Positions 23,115 through 30,655 of a DNA stretch of 34,508 bases are shown one piece after another (within the stretch, counting starts at the first letter, position 1; every line of letters starts with the position of its first letter). The stretch comes from Clostridia bacterium (lineage in GTDB: Bacteria > Bacillota > Clostridia > Oscillospirales > CAG-272). Both the position numbers and the translations under genes were made by a program. The stretch is taken from positions 1 through 34,508 of the forward strand of contig JAFUIQ010000034.1 in NCBI GenBank assembly GCA_017468385.1, written 5' to 3'. The notes under the pieces were generated by a model that saw only the letters and a program-made list of their open reading frames with translations, searched no databases and was not told the DNA's origin.

Positions 23115-23656
23115 TGCTGCATCGGGGCATCTGCCCCGATTTTGCCGCTCTGGCGGCGGATGGGATCCGCTTTGCGATTCTGGCCGCCACGGCGGGACGG
23201 CAGGAGATCGCCCCGGATTTGTTTGAGAATCTGTCCTCCGCCCGGCGGGCGGGGATCGACACGGCAGTCTATCACGATCTGCAGGCGGGGGATCTGGCCG
23301 GGGCGGCGGGGGAAGCGCGGCATTTTCTGCGTGTGCTTTCCGGGATGGAATCCCCACCCCGGTGGGCCATATGCCGGGTGGAATCCCCTGCTCTGCCCTA
23401 TGATCGGGACAGGCTGACCCGGGCGGTGCGATTGTTTCTCACCATGATCCGCCAGGGGGGATATGCTCCCATGCTGTACACGACGGAGGATTTTTTGCGG
23501 CATCGGCTTTCCCCCATGGGGCCATACGAATTGTGTCTGGCCCGGTGGAGTGTGCCCGAGGCCCGGGCACTGACGCGCAATCCCCGCATCTGGGAATACG
23601 GGGAGGGGGCTGTGGGGGATCTGTCCCGGGCAGTACTTCTTAAAGGATATTTCTGA
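23102..23656 (+). CDS. GH25-like (lysozyme-fold) protein with lost catalytic residues
   Basis: This encodes 184 residues from the GTG at 23102 (an ATG at 23114 is the alternative). It aligns along its whole length with GH25 muramidases: RGIMLHRG for the usual GIDVSxxQG, GIRFAILAAT for GIxFxIIRxG, ICRVESPAL for the DxE strand, GGYAPMLYTTEDF, and RIWEYGEG for the IWQYS end. The first Asp is Met, the Asp of DxE is Arg (the Glu remains), and the last Asp (VDxN) is Leu. So the fold seems kept while activity is probably gone. It may now bind the cell wall as a targeting part of the tail. It is last in the operon. Confidence 0.75.
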   Translation: MRGIMLHRGICPDFAALAADGIRFAILAATAGRQEIAPDLFENLSSARRAGIDTAVYHDLQAGDLAGAAGEARHFLRVLSGMESPPRWAICRVESPALPYDRDRLTRAVRLFLTMIRQGGYAPMLYTTEDFLRHRLSPMGPYELCLARWSVPEARALTRNPRIWEYGEGAVGDLSRAVLLKGYF

Positions 23657-23686
23657 ATCCCTGCCGGTCGGCAGGGATTTTCTTTA
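23656..23686 (+). terminator. Terminator closing the phage-like operon
   Basis: AATCCCTGCC (23656-23665), the loop GGTC and GGCAGGGATT (23670-23679) form a perfect 10-bp stem followed by TTCTTT. It starts at the last stop codon and marks the end of the cluster. Confidence 0.9.
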
Positions 23687-23693
23687 TTCTGCG

Positions 23694-23734
23694 GGAACAT
23701 GTCACGGGATTTTTCGTCCAAAGGACAAAATCCC
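23694..23734 (+). promoter_or_regulatory. ECF-type promoter and inverted repeat before the sigma gene
   Basis: GGAAC (23694-23698), 16 bp and CGTC (23715-23718) match the general ECF promoter plan, consistent with autoregulation. An inverted repeat overlaps it: GGGATTTT..GTCC (23706-23719) pairs with GGACAAAATCCC (23723-23734), with a 2-base bulge. It may be an operator or mRNA hairpin. Confidence 0.6.
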
Positions 23735-23785
23735 TTGTAATATTCTCCCTTATACGCCGTTATATCCAGTGAAAGGATGAGTGCC

Positions 23786-24343
23786 ATGACCGACCGCCAG
23801 ATTATTGCGCTGTTTTTTGCCCGCTCGGAGGATGCCATCTCCGCTTTGCGGGAGAAATACGGGGCGTTATGCCGCCGCATTGCCATGAATATTCTGCGAA
23901 ACGAGAGTGACGCGGAGGAATGTGAATCCGACACCTATTTGCGGGTGTGGGAGACGGTTCCCCCCACGGATCCGGATCCCCTCTCGCCTTTTGTCATGCG
24001 CATTACGCGGAATCTGGCGCTGGATCGGTATCGCTACAACCACGCTGCCCGTCGGTACGGCGGGGGCGACGCCCTGCTGTCCGAGATGGAGGAAATTCTC
24101 GCCGCGCCGGACGGGGCGGAATCGGAAGCCTTGCGGGCGGAATTGTCCCGGTGCATTTCGGATTTTTTACGCACGCTGCGGGCGGAGGATCGGAAGTTAT
24201 TCGTACGGCGGTACTGGTATGGGGATGATATGGCGGCGCTGGCGACGCTGTTCGGACTGTCGGAAAACAGCGCGGCGGTAAAGCTGTTCCGCCTGCGCCG
24301 GAAGATGAAGGTGTATTTGGAGAAGGAGGGATTTGCGGTATGA
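23786..24343 (+). CDS. RNA polymerase sigma factor, ECF type
   Basis: This encodes 185 residues from the ATG at 23786, which lies 9 bases after GAAAGG. Region 2 (about 10-75: NILRNESDAEECESDTYLR-type helix and the WETVPP motif) is followed by a linker and region 4 (about 125-180) with FVRRYWYGDDMAALATLFG and the recognition helix in SENSAAVKLFRLRRKM. It directs RNA polymerase to envelope-stress promoters. It overlaps the next gene as ATGA, the usual layout for an ECF sigma and its membrane regulator. Confidence 0.92.
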   Translation: MTDRQIIALFFARSEDAISALREKYGALCRRIAMNILRNESDAEECESDTYLRVWETVPPTDPDPLSPFVMRITRNLALDRYRYNHAARRYGGGDALLSEMEEILAAPDGAESEALRAELSRCISDFLRTLRAEDRKLFVRRYWYGDDMAALATLFGLSENSAAVKLFRLRRKMKVYLEKEGFAV

Positions 24344-24999
24344 CAAGCGAAATGCTGCTGCGCGCCATCGGGGATATCGATGACGATCTGATCACTGAGG
24401 CGCAGGACATCCGGCCCGCACGGCGGATGCCACGCTGGGCGAAATACACGGCGGCGGCCGCCTGCATCGGTCTTTGCACCGTGGCGGTTCTCTCCCTCCC
24501 TGCCTTTATGAAATGCGGATCCATGGCACCGGAAAGTGCCAACAAGCAGGATGCGGCGATGATGGATCGGGAGGATTTCTCCTACACGGCGGAGGATGTG
24601 GCCAAGGACACCGTGGACGGCATTTTGATGCAGGGGGTGGCCTTCATCTTCTACGATGCGGAGGGAGAAAAGAGCTACCTTTGGTGGGATTATCCCGACG
24701 GAATTGTAAACACGGAGGAGGTACTGAGTGCCTATCTCCACGAGGCGGGATACGATATTGCCTGTCTGTCCGTAATCCGTGAGACGGAGGGCGAGAGCGA
24801 TGCGGTCTATGACATCGGCGGGGAGAGCGTGATCGAGCACACGGTGGGTGTGACCACCGTGACGGTGACGCTGGACGGGACTCCGGAGGAGAACATTCTG
24901 CGGGGGCTTGGCGAGACGGTACGCGGCATGGGACTGGGCTATGTGAAAGTGGTATCCATTCACGCAGACGGCCAGGAAATCTGGCGTGGGGAATGGTGA
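24340..24999 (+). CDS. Anti-sigma-like single-pass membrane protein
   Basis: This encodes 219 residues. There is a cytoplasmic N-terminus (about 1-35, LLRAIGDIDDDLITEAQ), one membrane segment (about 37-57) and an extracytoplasmic part with DGILMQGVAFIFYDAEGE and a beta-rich end. The N-terminal part with the IDDDLI motif is common in clostridial membrane proteins encoded just after ECF sigma factors. It has no zinc-binding HxxxCxxC motif, so it is not of the ZAS type. Its role as the sigma's inhibitor or sensor is inferred from the 4-base overlap and topology. Confidence 0.75.
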   Translation: MTSEMLLRAIGDIDDDLITEAQDIRPARRMPRWAKYTAAAACIGLCTVAVLSLPAFMKCGSMAPESANKQDAAMMDREDFSYTAEDVAKDTVDGILMQGVAFIFYDAEGEKSYLWWDYPDGIVNTEEVLSAYLHEAGYDIACLSVIRETEGESDAVYDIGGESVIEHTVGVTTVTVTLDGTPEENILRGLGETVRGMGLGYVKVVSIHADGQEIWRGEW

Positions 25000-25005
25000 G
25001 GTTGA

Positions 25006-25048
25006 AACCGGCAAAAGTGTTGCACTTTTGCCGGTTTTGTGTTATAAT
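25006..25048 (+). promoter_or_regulatory. Terminator of the sigma operon with an embedded promoter
   Basis: AACCGGCAAAAGTG, the loop TTG and CACTTTTGCCGGTT form a perfect 14-bp stem followed by TTGTGTT. The loop and descending arm supply -35 TTGCAC (25020-25025), then a 17-bp spacer and -10 TATAAT (25043-25048), driving the next gene. Confidence 0.8.
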
Positions 25049-25074
25049 GCGAAAAAAGGATACAGAGGTTGTAT

Positions 25075-25941
25075 ATGAAAAGTGTTGACGAAATCAAAAA
25101 ACGCCTTTCGGAAAATGATATAGATTATCTGTGGCGCAAACTGAAGCGGCGCATCAAACCATCCATTCATATAAATCCCGAAATGGCGGATGAGGACACA
25201 ATCCCACTCGGCGCTTCCAAACTGGGCGGTCGCCCCGATCTCCCCAAAAACACGGACTGGTTTTGGGAAAGCAATCTGGGCACGCCGCTGGCATTTATCT
25301 GCCAGATAAATTTTGCCGAAGCCAAACCATATGATATAGAAAACATACTTCCCTCCTCGGGCATTCTCTATTTCTTTTACAACAACATCAATGATACCGC
25401 GCCGTGGGGAGGTGATCCCAAAGATGCCTCCGGAAAAGCAGTCTACTATTACGATGGAGACCTATCAGAACTGGAGCGAAAGGATCCGCCTGACGATATC
25501 GATACCGAATGGTGCGTTTTTCCCTCGGCAAAAATGAATTTGGAGTTATCTTTCGATTTGCCCGGTCTCGACAGTTTTGCCCTCCACTCTCTGAAACTGA
25601 CGGACGATGCATATGACGACTATTGCATGCTCTTTGATGACGATGAATACGAAGCGCAACAGTTTAAGATTTTGGGGACGGCAGATGCCAGCACGGTCTA
25701 TGACGATCGGCTGGATTGCGAGATTGTGTCCCGGGGGCTGAACAGTAATGACACCTGCGGATGGAAAAGGAAACTTCTCCGACTCACCAATCTCAACCGT
25801 TGGAAAATGCTTCTCCAGATCGGAAATCACGACGATTTGAACATGTGGTGGGGCGATGTCGGCATGATGACTTTATGGATTGCCGAAAAAGATTTAAAGA
25901 AGAAAAATTTCGATAATACTTGGTTTATTCGTCATGCCTGA
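25075..25941 (+). CDS. DUF1963 (YwqG-family) protein
   Basis: This encodes 288 residues. The family core is IPLGASKLGGRPDLPKN (about residues 41-57), FICQINFAE, GILYFFYN, a long acidic middle, and a C-terminal DDLNMWWGDVGMMTLWI block, as in YwqG of Bacillus. Function is unknown. The family is sometimes encoded beside polymorphic toxins, for which there is no sign here. The ATG at 25075 follows an AGAGG site. Composition is A/T-richer than neighbouring genes, which suggests a separate history. It is transcribed from the promoter embedded in the upstream terminator. Confidence 0.85.
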   Translation: MKSVDEIKKRLSENDIDYLWRKLKRRIKPSIHINPEMADEDTIPLGASKLGGRPDLPKNTDWFWESNLGTPLAFICQINFAEAKPYDIENILPSSGILYFFYNNINDTAPWGGDPKDASGKAVYYYDGDLSELERKDPPDDIDTEWCVFPSAKMNLELSFDLPGLDSFALHSLKLTDDAYDDYCMLFDDDEYEAQQFKILGTADASTVYDDRLDCEIVSRGLNSNDTCGWKRKLLRLTNLNRWKMLLQIGNHDDLNMWWGDVGMMTLWIAEKDLKKKNFDNTWFIRHA

Positions 25942-25959
25942 TGAATATAGCCAAAGCGA

Positions 25960-25995
25960 AAACTCCCGCAGATTTGTCTGCGGGAGTTTTATTCT
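25960..25995. terminator. Bidirectional terminator between the DUF1963 and SLH genes
   Basis: AAACTCCCGCAGA (25960-25972), the loop TTTG and TCTGCGGGAGTTT (25977-25989) form a perfect 13-bp stem with A- and T-rich flanks. It lies between convergent genes. Confidence 0.9.
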
Positions 25996-27535
25996 ACTTC
26001 TCGATCACGTTCTTATACAGTCGGCTCAGGCAGGCGGCGATTTCTGCCCGATTGGCGGCTTTCGTCAGATCGGACATATCCGTGCCGATATCGAGGAGCC
26101 CGTTTTCCTTGGCCCAACATACGTAGGATTTCGCCCAGTCGCTGAAGGTATATTTGCTCACATCGGCGGTGGACGCCTTCGCTTTTTTCAGCAGATCGGC
26201 GTACCGGTAGAGGATGGTCATCACCTGCTCACGGGTGACGGAATCGTCGGGGGAGAATTTGCCGTCTCCGTGACCTTCCACGATCTTATTCTCCGCCGCC
26301 CAGGCGATGGCGTCGGTGTAGTACCAATCCCGCTTCACATCGGTGAACGAATTTTTCGCTTTGGGGGCGGGACATCCTGCCTGACGCCACAGAACGGTGA
26401 CGATCTGCCCTCTGGTGAGAGGTTCCGTCGGGCCGTAGGTGGTATCGGAGATGCCGTTCATCAAGCCCTCGGTGTTTACAAACTTCACGTCCTCGTAGAA
26501 CCAATCCTCTTTTTTCACATCGGTAAAAGGATTCTCCCAAGACTCAAAGCCGGGCATAACAAAATCGTTCAGCACAAACACGCCGTCGTAGTTGGTATCG
26601 GAGAGAGATTTCCAGCAGTTGGCGTTGAAATACATTTTCCCGTCGGAGGAAATGCCGCAGTCCTCGATCTCAAAGCAGCGGGGGTAATCGGAGCTCTCCA
26701 GATAGAAAATGAGATCCTCCCGGGGCTTCAGGGTGGGCGTTCCCTTTTCGATCTGGCTCAGATCAAAGCCGAGGACCAAACTCTGGTACACGGTTTCCAC
26801 CTCATAGCATCCGGCGTAGGAAGCGAGAACAATATCCCCGCACACGTCGATGCCCTGGTTGGCGAAGCCGGTGAAGTCCCGCTTCTTTCCGTTCACTTCC
26901 ACCGCGGTGGAATCCAGATAGCATTTTATATTGACGGAGATCTTCCCCTCCGTTTTATCCTTGGCTATTTTTCCGGTGGAGATGGTTTTATGGGACCACT
27001 TGAACAGGAAGGTAATATCCTTATCATCCACTTTATACACGGCAAAGCCGACGGGGTTGAAATTGCCCCCGTTATAGTGCAGCGTATACTGTGCCGTCTG
27101 GCGCAAGGTGGTTCCGTCCACCTCAAACACCACAATATTGCCGGTTTCGATATCGTTGCCCGAGGCGAGGACAAACAAATACTCTTTTCCGTCGATGACG
27201 GCCACATCCGCGTCGTTGGCGTGGCCCAGATTGGTGAAATAATTCTCTCCCGTGTCCCCATTTTTCATGATACGGGTACGGCCGGTATCCTTGTGTGTGC
27301 GGTACACGATGGCTTTGGTGTCCTTGCCCCCGGTCATCACAGAGTACAGATACGTATCGCCCACACCCATTCCCTGCTGACCGGTGCAGCCCAGGGTATG
27401 CTGGGTGGAAACGAGCTTTGTCCAGTTATCGTCGGTAATGGTTTCCGCCGCGGCGATAACGGGAGAGACAAGAGTGGTGATCAGAATCACCGTGCAGACG
27501 ATCCACGCTGTCCATCTTTTGGCTATATGTTTCAT
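25994..27535 (-). CDS. Secreted S-layer-homology protein with N-terminal beta-propeller-like domain
   Basis: This encodes 513 residues from the ATG at 27535 (GAGGAG upstream). There is a signal peptide (about 1-30, ending near SPVIAAAET). The region about 35-310 has repeated short beta strands with TLGCTGQQGMG and LGHANDADVAV, which recall helveticin J-type beta-propeller proteins (a weak likeness). Three SLH domains follow (about 320-375, 385-440, 455-505) with the FTDVKxxDWFYEDV, TRGQIVTVLWR and TREQVMTILYR motifs, which bind secondary wall polymers. So it is held at the cell surface. The stop codon is TAG. Its promoter is built into the terminator of the upstream operon. Confidence 0.88.
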   Translation of the reverse strand: MKHIAKRWTAWIVCTVILITTLVSPVIAAAETITDDNWTKLVSTQHTLGCTGQQGMGVGDTYLYSVMTGGKDTKAIVYRTHKDTGRTRIMKNGDTGENYFTNLGHANDADVAVIDGKEYLFVLASGNDIETGNIVVFEVDGTTLRQTAQYTLHYNGGNFNPVGFAVYKVDDKDITFLFKWSHKTISTGKIAKDKTEGKISVNIKCYLDSTAVEVNGKKRDFTGFANQGIDVCGDIVLASYAGCYEVETVYQSLVLGFDLSQIEKGTPTLKPREDLIFYLESSDYPRCFEIEDCGISSDGKMYFNANCWKSLSDTNYDGVFVLNDFVMPGFESWENPFTDVKKEDWFYEDVKFVNTEGLMNGISDTTYGPTEPLTRGQIVTVLWRQAGCPAPKAKNSFTDVKRDWYYTDAIAWAAENKIVEGHGDGKFSPDDSVTREQVMTILYRYADLLKKAKASTADVSKYTFSDWAKSYVCWAKENGLLDIGTDMSDLTKAANRAEIAACLSRLYKNVIEK

Positions 27536-27570
27536 GGGGATTCTCCTCAAACAGCAACTTTTCTGTGTAC

Positions 27571-27610
27571 ATCATAACACAAAACCCGCCGGGATGCAAG
27601 TCCGGCGGGA
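27571..27610 (-). promoter_or_regulatory. Terminator of the GntR-ABC operon with an embedded promoter for the SLH gene
   Basis: On the minus strand CCCGCCGG (27609-27602) pairs with CCGGCGGG (27592-27585), then TTTTGTGTT. The loop carries -35 TTGCAT (27599-27594), and after 17 bp comes -10 TATGAT (27576-27571). Confidence 0.75.
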
Positions 27611-27656
27611 TTTTTGCGCATATTTCACGGGGCGACTCATTCACCCATCTGCCTCG

Positions 27657-28634
27657 CTACTGCAGAAGCAGTGCCAGCGCCACGTAAGCGATGGCCACCT
27701 CCGCCGCCGCGAATATGATGACGCAAAGGGCGGCAAAATAGGGATTCTTCGGCTGTTTCACGAAGATCCATACAAGGGCGAAGGCCATCAGCGCCACGGG
27801 CAGAATGCCGAAGAGGATCAAGGCGATCACGGAAGCCACTTCTTCGGGCACATCGCCGGGAACTACCCAATCCAATTCATCCTCTTCGGGTACGGTGGCA
27901 TAATAGACGGCCAGCTCCTCCGTCAGATCTTCATCCGTCAGGCGGATAAAATACGTCGGCAGAGTACTGTCGATAGCATAGGAGCCGTTGCCATAGAAAT
28001 GATACTCCTCATAAAACGGGAAATACAGCAGATAAAAGATTTCATTGCCGTTCTCGTCATAATCCAGGAAGATATCGCCAATATACGTATACAATCCGAC
28101 ACCGGGATCCTCCCAATACAGCGGATGACTGATGCAATACTGCATTTTATTGGCAGGAGAAGTAACGACTTTACCGGTCGTCAGCCAGTTGTAAATGTCG
28201 TCCCCGTCCATGACGAAGCTCTCTATATCCCAGTACTCGGATTCGGTAGTATACTGACCGTTCGTTTTGTACTCCAGGAAATTCTGCACCTCCTCGACGC
28301 GACTCTCCTCCACAAAATAGCGGAGCGTATAATGGTCGTAGGTATCCATCAGGCTCACACACAGAATATGGGGTTGCTCCTCCACATACGTGATGGTCGT
28401 GTGCTCATATTTCTTTCGGATTTCCTCGTTTTCATATTTACCGGAGAGGGTCACGTCGGTTTCTCCCAACAGCTCCGCCCTCCCAAGGTCCACCGGCACA
28501 TAGGTTTTTCCGCGGAAGACGATTTCTTCAAAATCGTCGCAGATCGTGCAAGAATCCTCGGCGGCAAAGACCGGGGCGGCACACAAGGCAAACAAAAGCC
28601 ACAGCGCGGCACATATACAAAGCAGTTTTTTCAT
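27657..28634 (-). CDS. Secreted/membrane protein, fourth gene of the GntR-ABC operon
   Basis: This encodes 325 residues with a signal peptide (1-25, cleaved after VFA), a large acidic and tyrosine-rich outer domain (about 26-255) and two membrane segments at the C-terminus (about 268-296 and 300-325). Short Cys-x-x-Cys (SCTICDD) near the mature N-terminus could bind metal or form a disulphide. The family is not recognised. AAGGAGG lies before the ATG, and the gene starts 13 bases after the ABC permease gene, so it probably works with that transporter. It ends with TAG. Confidence 0.75.
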   Translation of the reverse strand: MKKLLCICAALWLLFALCAAPVFAAEDSCTICDDFEEIVFRGKTYVPVDLGRAELLGETDVTLSGKYENEEIRKKYEHTTITYVEEQPHILCVSLMDTYDHYTLRYFVEESRVEEVQNFLEYKTNGQYTTESEYWDIESFVMDGDDIYNWLTTGKVVTSPANKMQYCISHPLYWEDPGVGLYTYIGDIFLDYDENGNEIFYLLYFPFYEEYHFYGNGSYAIDSTLPTYFIRLTDEDLTEELAVYYATVPEEDELDWVVPGDVPEEVASVIALILFGILPVALMAFALVWIFVKQPKNPYFAALCVIIFAAAEVAIAYVALALLLQ

Positions 28635-28647
28635 TACACGCCCCTCC

Positions 28648-29490
28648 TTACACCAGATTCAATTTGCGCTCCAGCAGATAGGACTCCAGCATATAGAGCC
28701 CGGCGGCTGCCAGAACGTACACGCCCAATCCGATCAGCCCCAAAAGGCCCAGGGCCATTTTCGCGCTTTCCACTCCAAGATCGGCGATGCGGAAGAACAA
28801 ACTGTACATATTTCCGTCTGCCAGCAGAATCCGCACCGCACCGGTGCTGATGAAACTGTAGCCGTAATACAGCGCGATGGCGGTGAGAATCTTATACTTG
28901 CGAGAGATGATGGCGGCCACGGTGATGCACAGATAGATCACCAGGGTAGATGCCACGGAGGCCGTCAGCAAAACCAGCAGATACTCCAGTATGTACAGCG
29001 TCACGTAGCCGCCGCCCACTTCCCGGAGCACCTCGGACAGCTCCTGCCAGAAAATCTGCACGTCCTGCCAGAATTCCGCCCGGAAAATCTCCTCAGCAAA
29101 TCCGATAAACAGAGCCAGAACAAAATCCAGAATGATCACCACGCCGGTGATGAAATGGGTGATCAGGGCCATCAGCACTTTGGATGTCAGAAGCTGATGC
29201 TTTTTCACCGGCAAAGTGAAGGTGAGATATCCCTCATCCGTGAAGAAATGCTTGTAAAAGCGGACCAGGATCAGTACCCAGCTGATCACGGACAGCAAAG
29301 CAATTCCCAGTACGCAGAAGACCAGAGCCATCACGGACATAACCTGCAGAGCCGTATAGCGGGTGTTTTCCACTTTGAGAATGCGGATCAGAACGCCGGA
29401 GATTCCCGCCAGGCCCACGGTGGTAACAGCGGCGATCCACCAGTATTTGAGGATCGCGCGAAGATCGTATTTTAACAGTTTGCGGAGCAT
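28648..29490 (-). CDS. ABC transporter permease
   Basis: This encodes 280 residues with six membrane segments, starting MLRKLLKYDLRAILKYW, typical of ABC-2-like permeases next to YtrA-type regulators. GGGAGG precedes the ATG, which lies inside the end of the ATPase gene (19-base overlap). The substrate is unknown; relatives export cell-wall antibiotics or respond to envelope stress. Confidence 0.87.
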   Translation of the reverse strand: MLRKLLKYDLRAILKYWWIAAVTTVGLAGISGVLIRILKVENTRYTALQVMSVMALVFCVLGIALLSVISWVLILVRFYKHFFTDEGYLTFTLPVKKHQLLTSKVLMALITHFITGVVIILDFVLALFIGFAEEIFRAEFWQDVQIFWQELSEVLREVGGGYVTLYILEYLLVLLTASVASTLVIYLCITVAAIISRKYKILTAIALYYGYSFISTGAVRILLADGNMYSLFFRIADLGVESAKMALGLLGLIGLGVYVLAAAGLYMLESYLLERKLNLV

Positions 29491-30185
29491 CGGAACACCT
29501 CCCTGAAAAGTGCATCCAGCGACATGCCCGTTTCCTCGCGGACCGCATCGGCGGTGCCGGCGCGCAGAATCTTGCCGCTGTATCCCATAAACAGAAATTC
29601 ATCCAGAACCGGCTCCACATCCGCGATCAGATGGGTGGTGATGAGGATGGTGGAATCCGGGTCGTAGTTGCCCACGATGGTGCTGAGAATATATTCTCTG
29701 GCGGCGGGATCCACGCCGGCGATGGGCTCATCCAACAGATACAGCCGCGCCCGGCGGGACATGACCAGAATCAGCTGCACCTTTTCCTTTGTACCCTTGG
29801 ACAGGCTTTTCAGCCGGTCCGAGGGATCGATGTGCAGATCCGAGAGAAGCCCCTTGGCCTTGCCGGAATCGAAATCCCGGTAGAAATCGGCGAAATACTC
29901 CACCAGATCTCCCACCCGCATCCAGCTGTTGAAATAGGTTCTCTCCGGCAGATAGGACACCAGCGCCTTGGTTTCCTCGCCCACGGGCGTGCCGGCCACA
30001 GACACCGCCCCGGAGTCCGGCATAAGAAGGCCTGCCACGGTTTTCATCAGTGTGGATTTGCCGCAGCCGTTGGGGCCCAAAAGTCCCACGATCCGGCCGG
30101 CGGGCAAGGACAGGCTCATATTTTCCAGCACATATCGCCCGGTGCCGTACGATTTATACAAATTCTTACATTCCAGTACATTCAT
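29472..30185 (-). CDS. ABC transporter ATP-binding protein
   Basis: This encodes 237 residues. Walker A GPNGCGKST (about 38-46), the Q-loop region, the signature LSKGTKEKV (a known variant of LSGGQ), Walker B LYLLDEPIAGVDP and the H-loop ITTHL are all intact, so it should hydrolyse ATP. It pairs with the permease encoded by the next gene, with which it overlaps. It also overlaps the end of the GntR gene by 20 bases. Confidence 0.95.
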   Translation of the reverse strand: MNVLECKNLYKSYGTGRYVLENMSLSLPAGRIVGLLGPNGCGKSTLMKTVAGLLMPDSGAVSVAGTPVGEETKALVSYLPERTYFNSWMRVGDLVEYFADFYRDFDSGKAKGLLSDLHIDPSDRLKSLSKGTKEKVQLILVMSRRARLYLLDEPIAGVDPAAREYILSTIVGNYDPDSTILITTHLIADVEPVLDEFLFMGYSGKILRAGTADAVREETGMSLDALFREVFRCSANC

Positions 30186-30543
30186 CCGTCATTTCCTCCT
30201 GCAGCATATGAATCACGGTATCCCGATCCAAGGACAATTCCCCGGCCTGCCGCGCAAAATCCGCGATCAGCTTTTTGGCGGCGTTTTGCTGTGCCCGGGC
30301 AAGGACAGCGGCATCCTCCGTTACGTAGCAGCCCTGGGTGGTGCGGGATACCAGAATTCCCTCCGCCTCCAATTCGCCCACGGCCCGCTGTACCGTATTG
30401 GGATTCACCGCGGCCGTGACCGCCAGCTGCCGTACCGGGGGGATCTGCTCTCCGGGGCTGTACTCTCCTTTGAGGATCGCATTTCGCAGCCGATCCGCAA
30501 TCTGCACATACACCGGAGCGCGCTCATGAAAGCTCCAAGCCAT
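30166..30543 (-). CDS. GntR-family transcriptional regulator (YtrA-like)
   Basis: This encodes 125 residues from the ATG at 30543, directly after AAAGGAGGGAATAT; a longer open frame would cover the operator. The winged-helix domain is standard: PVYVQIADRLRNAILKGEYSPGE, LPPVRQLA-like QIPPVRQLAVTAAVNPNTVQRA, and a short helical C-terminus (about 75-125) as in the YtrA subfamily, which has no ligand domain. It likely represses its own operon (this gene, the ABC pair and the membrane protein) and releases it under cell-wall or peptide-antibiotic stress. The trigger is inferred from the family. Confidence 0.92.
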   Translation of the reverse strand: MAWSFHERAPVYVQIADRLRNAILKGEYSPGEQIPPVRQLAVTAAVNPNTVQRAVGELEAEGILVSRTTQGCYVTEDAAVLARAQQNAAKKLIADFARQAGELSLDRDTVIHMLQEEMTDECTGM

Positions 30544-30555
30544 ATATTCCCTCCT

Positions 30556-30585
30556 TTGTACTATTGTACTAAGACAATAATACAA
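30556..30585. promoter_or_regulatory. GntR/YtrA operator
   Basis: Half-sites TTGTACTATTGT (30556-30567) and ACAATAATACAA (30574-30585) form an inverted repeat, 11 of 12 positions matching, with a 6-base spacer. The right half overlaps the promoter -10 of the gntR operon, so binding would block transcription. Confidence 0.85.
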
Positions 30586-30609
30586 TAGGGCACATCCCCA
30601 TATCAATAA
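30580..30609 (-). promoter_or_regulatory. gntR operon promoter
   Basis: On the minus strand a TTGATA -35 (about 30609-30604), an 18-bp spacer and a TATTAT -10 (about 30585-30580), the latter overlapping the operator. Confidence 0.7.
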
Positions 30610-30655
30610 GATTTTGCAAATCATTTGCGGCTTTTTTGTGAACATCCCTTGTTAT

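Noticed and set aside
21609-23357. Long minus-strand open frame opposite the tail hub, fibre and GH25-like genes
   Set aside because: Antisense shadow in GC-rich DNA; there is no ribosome site or family pattern.
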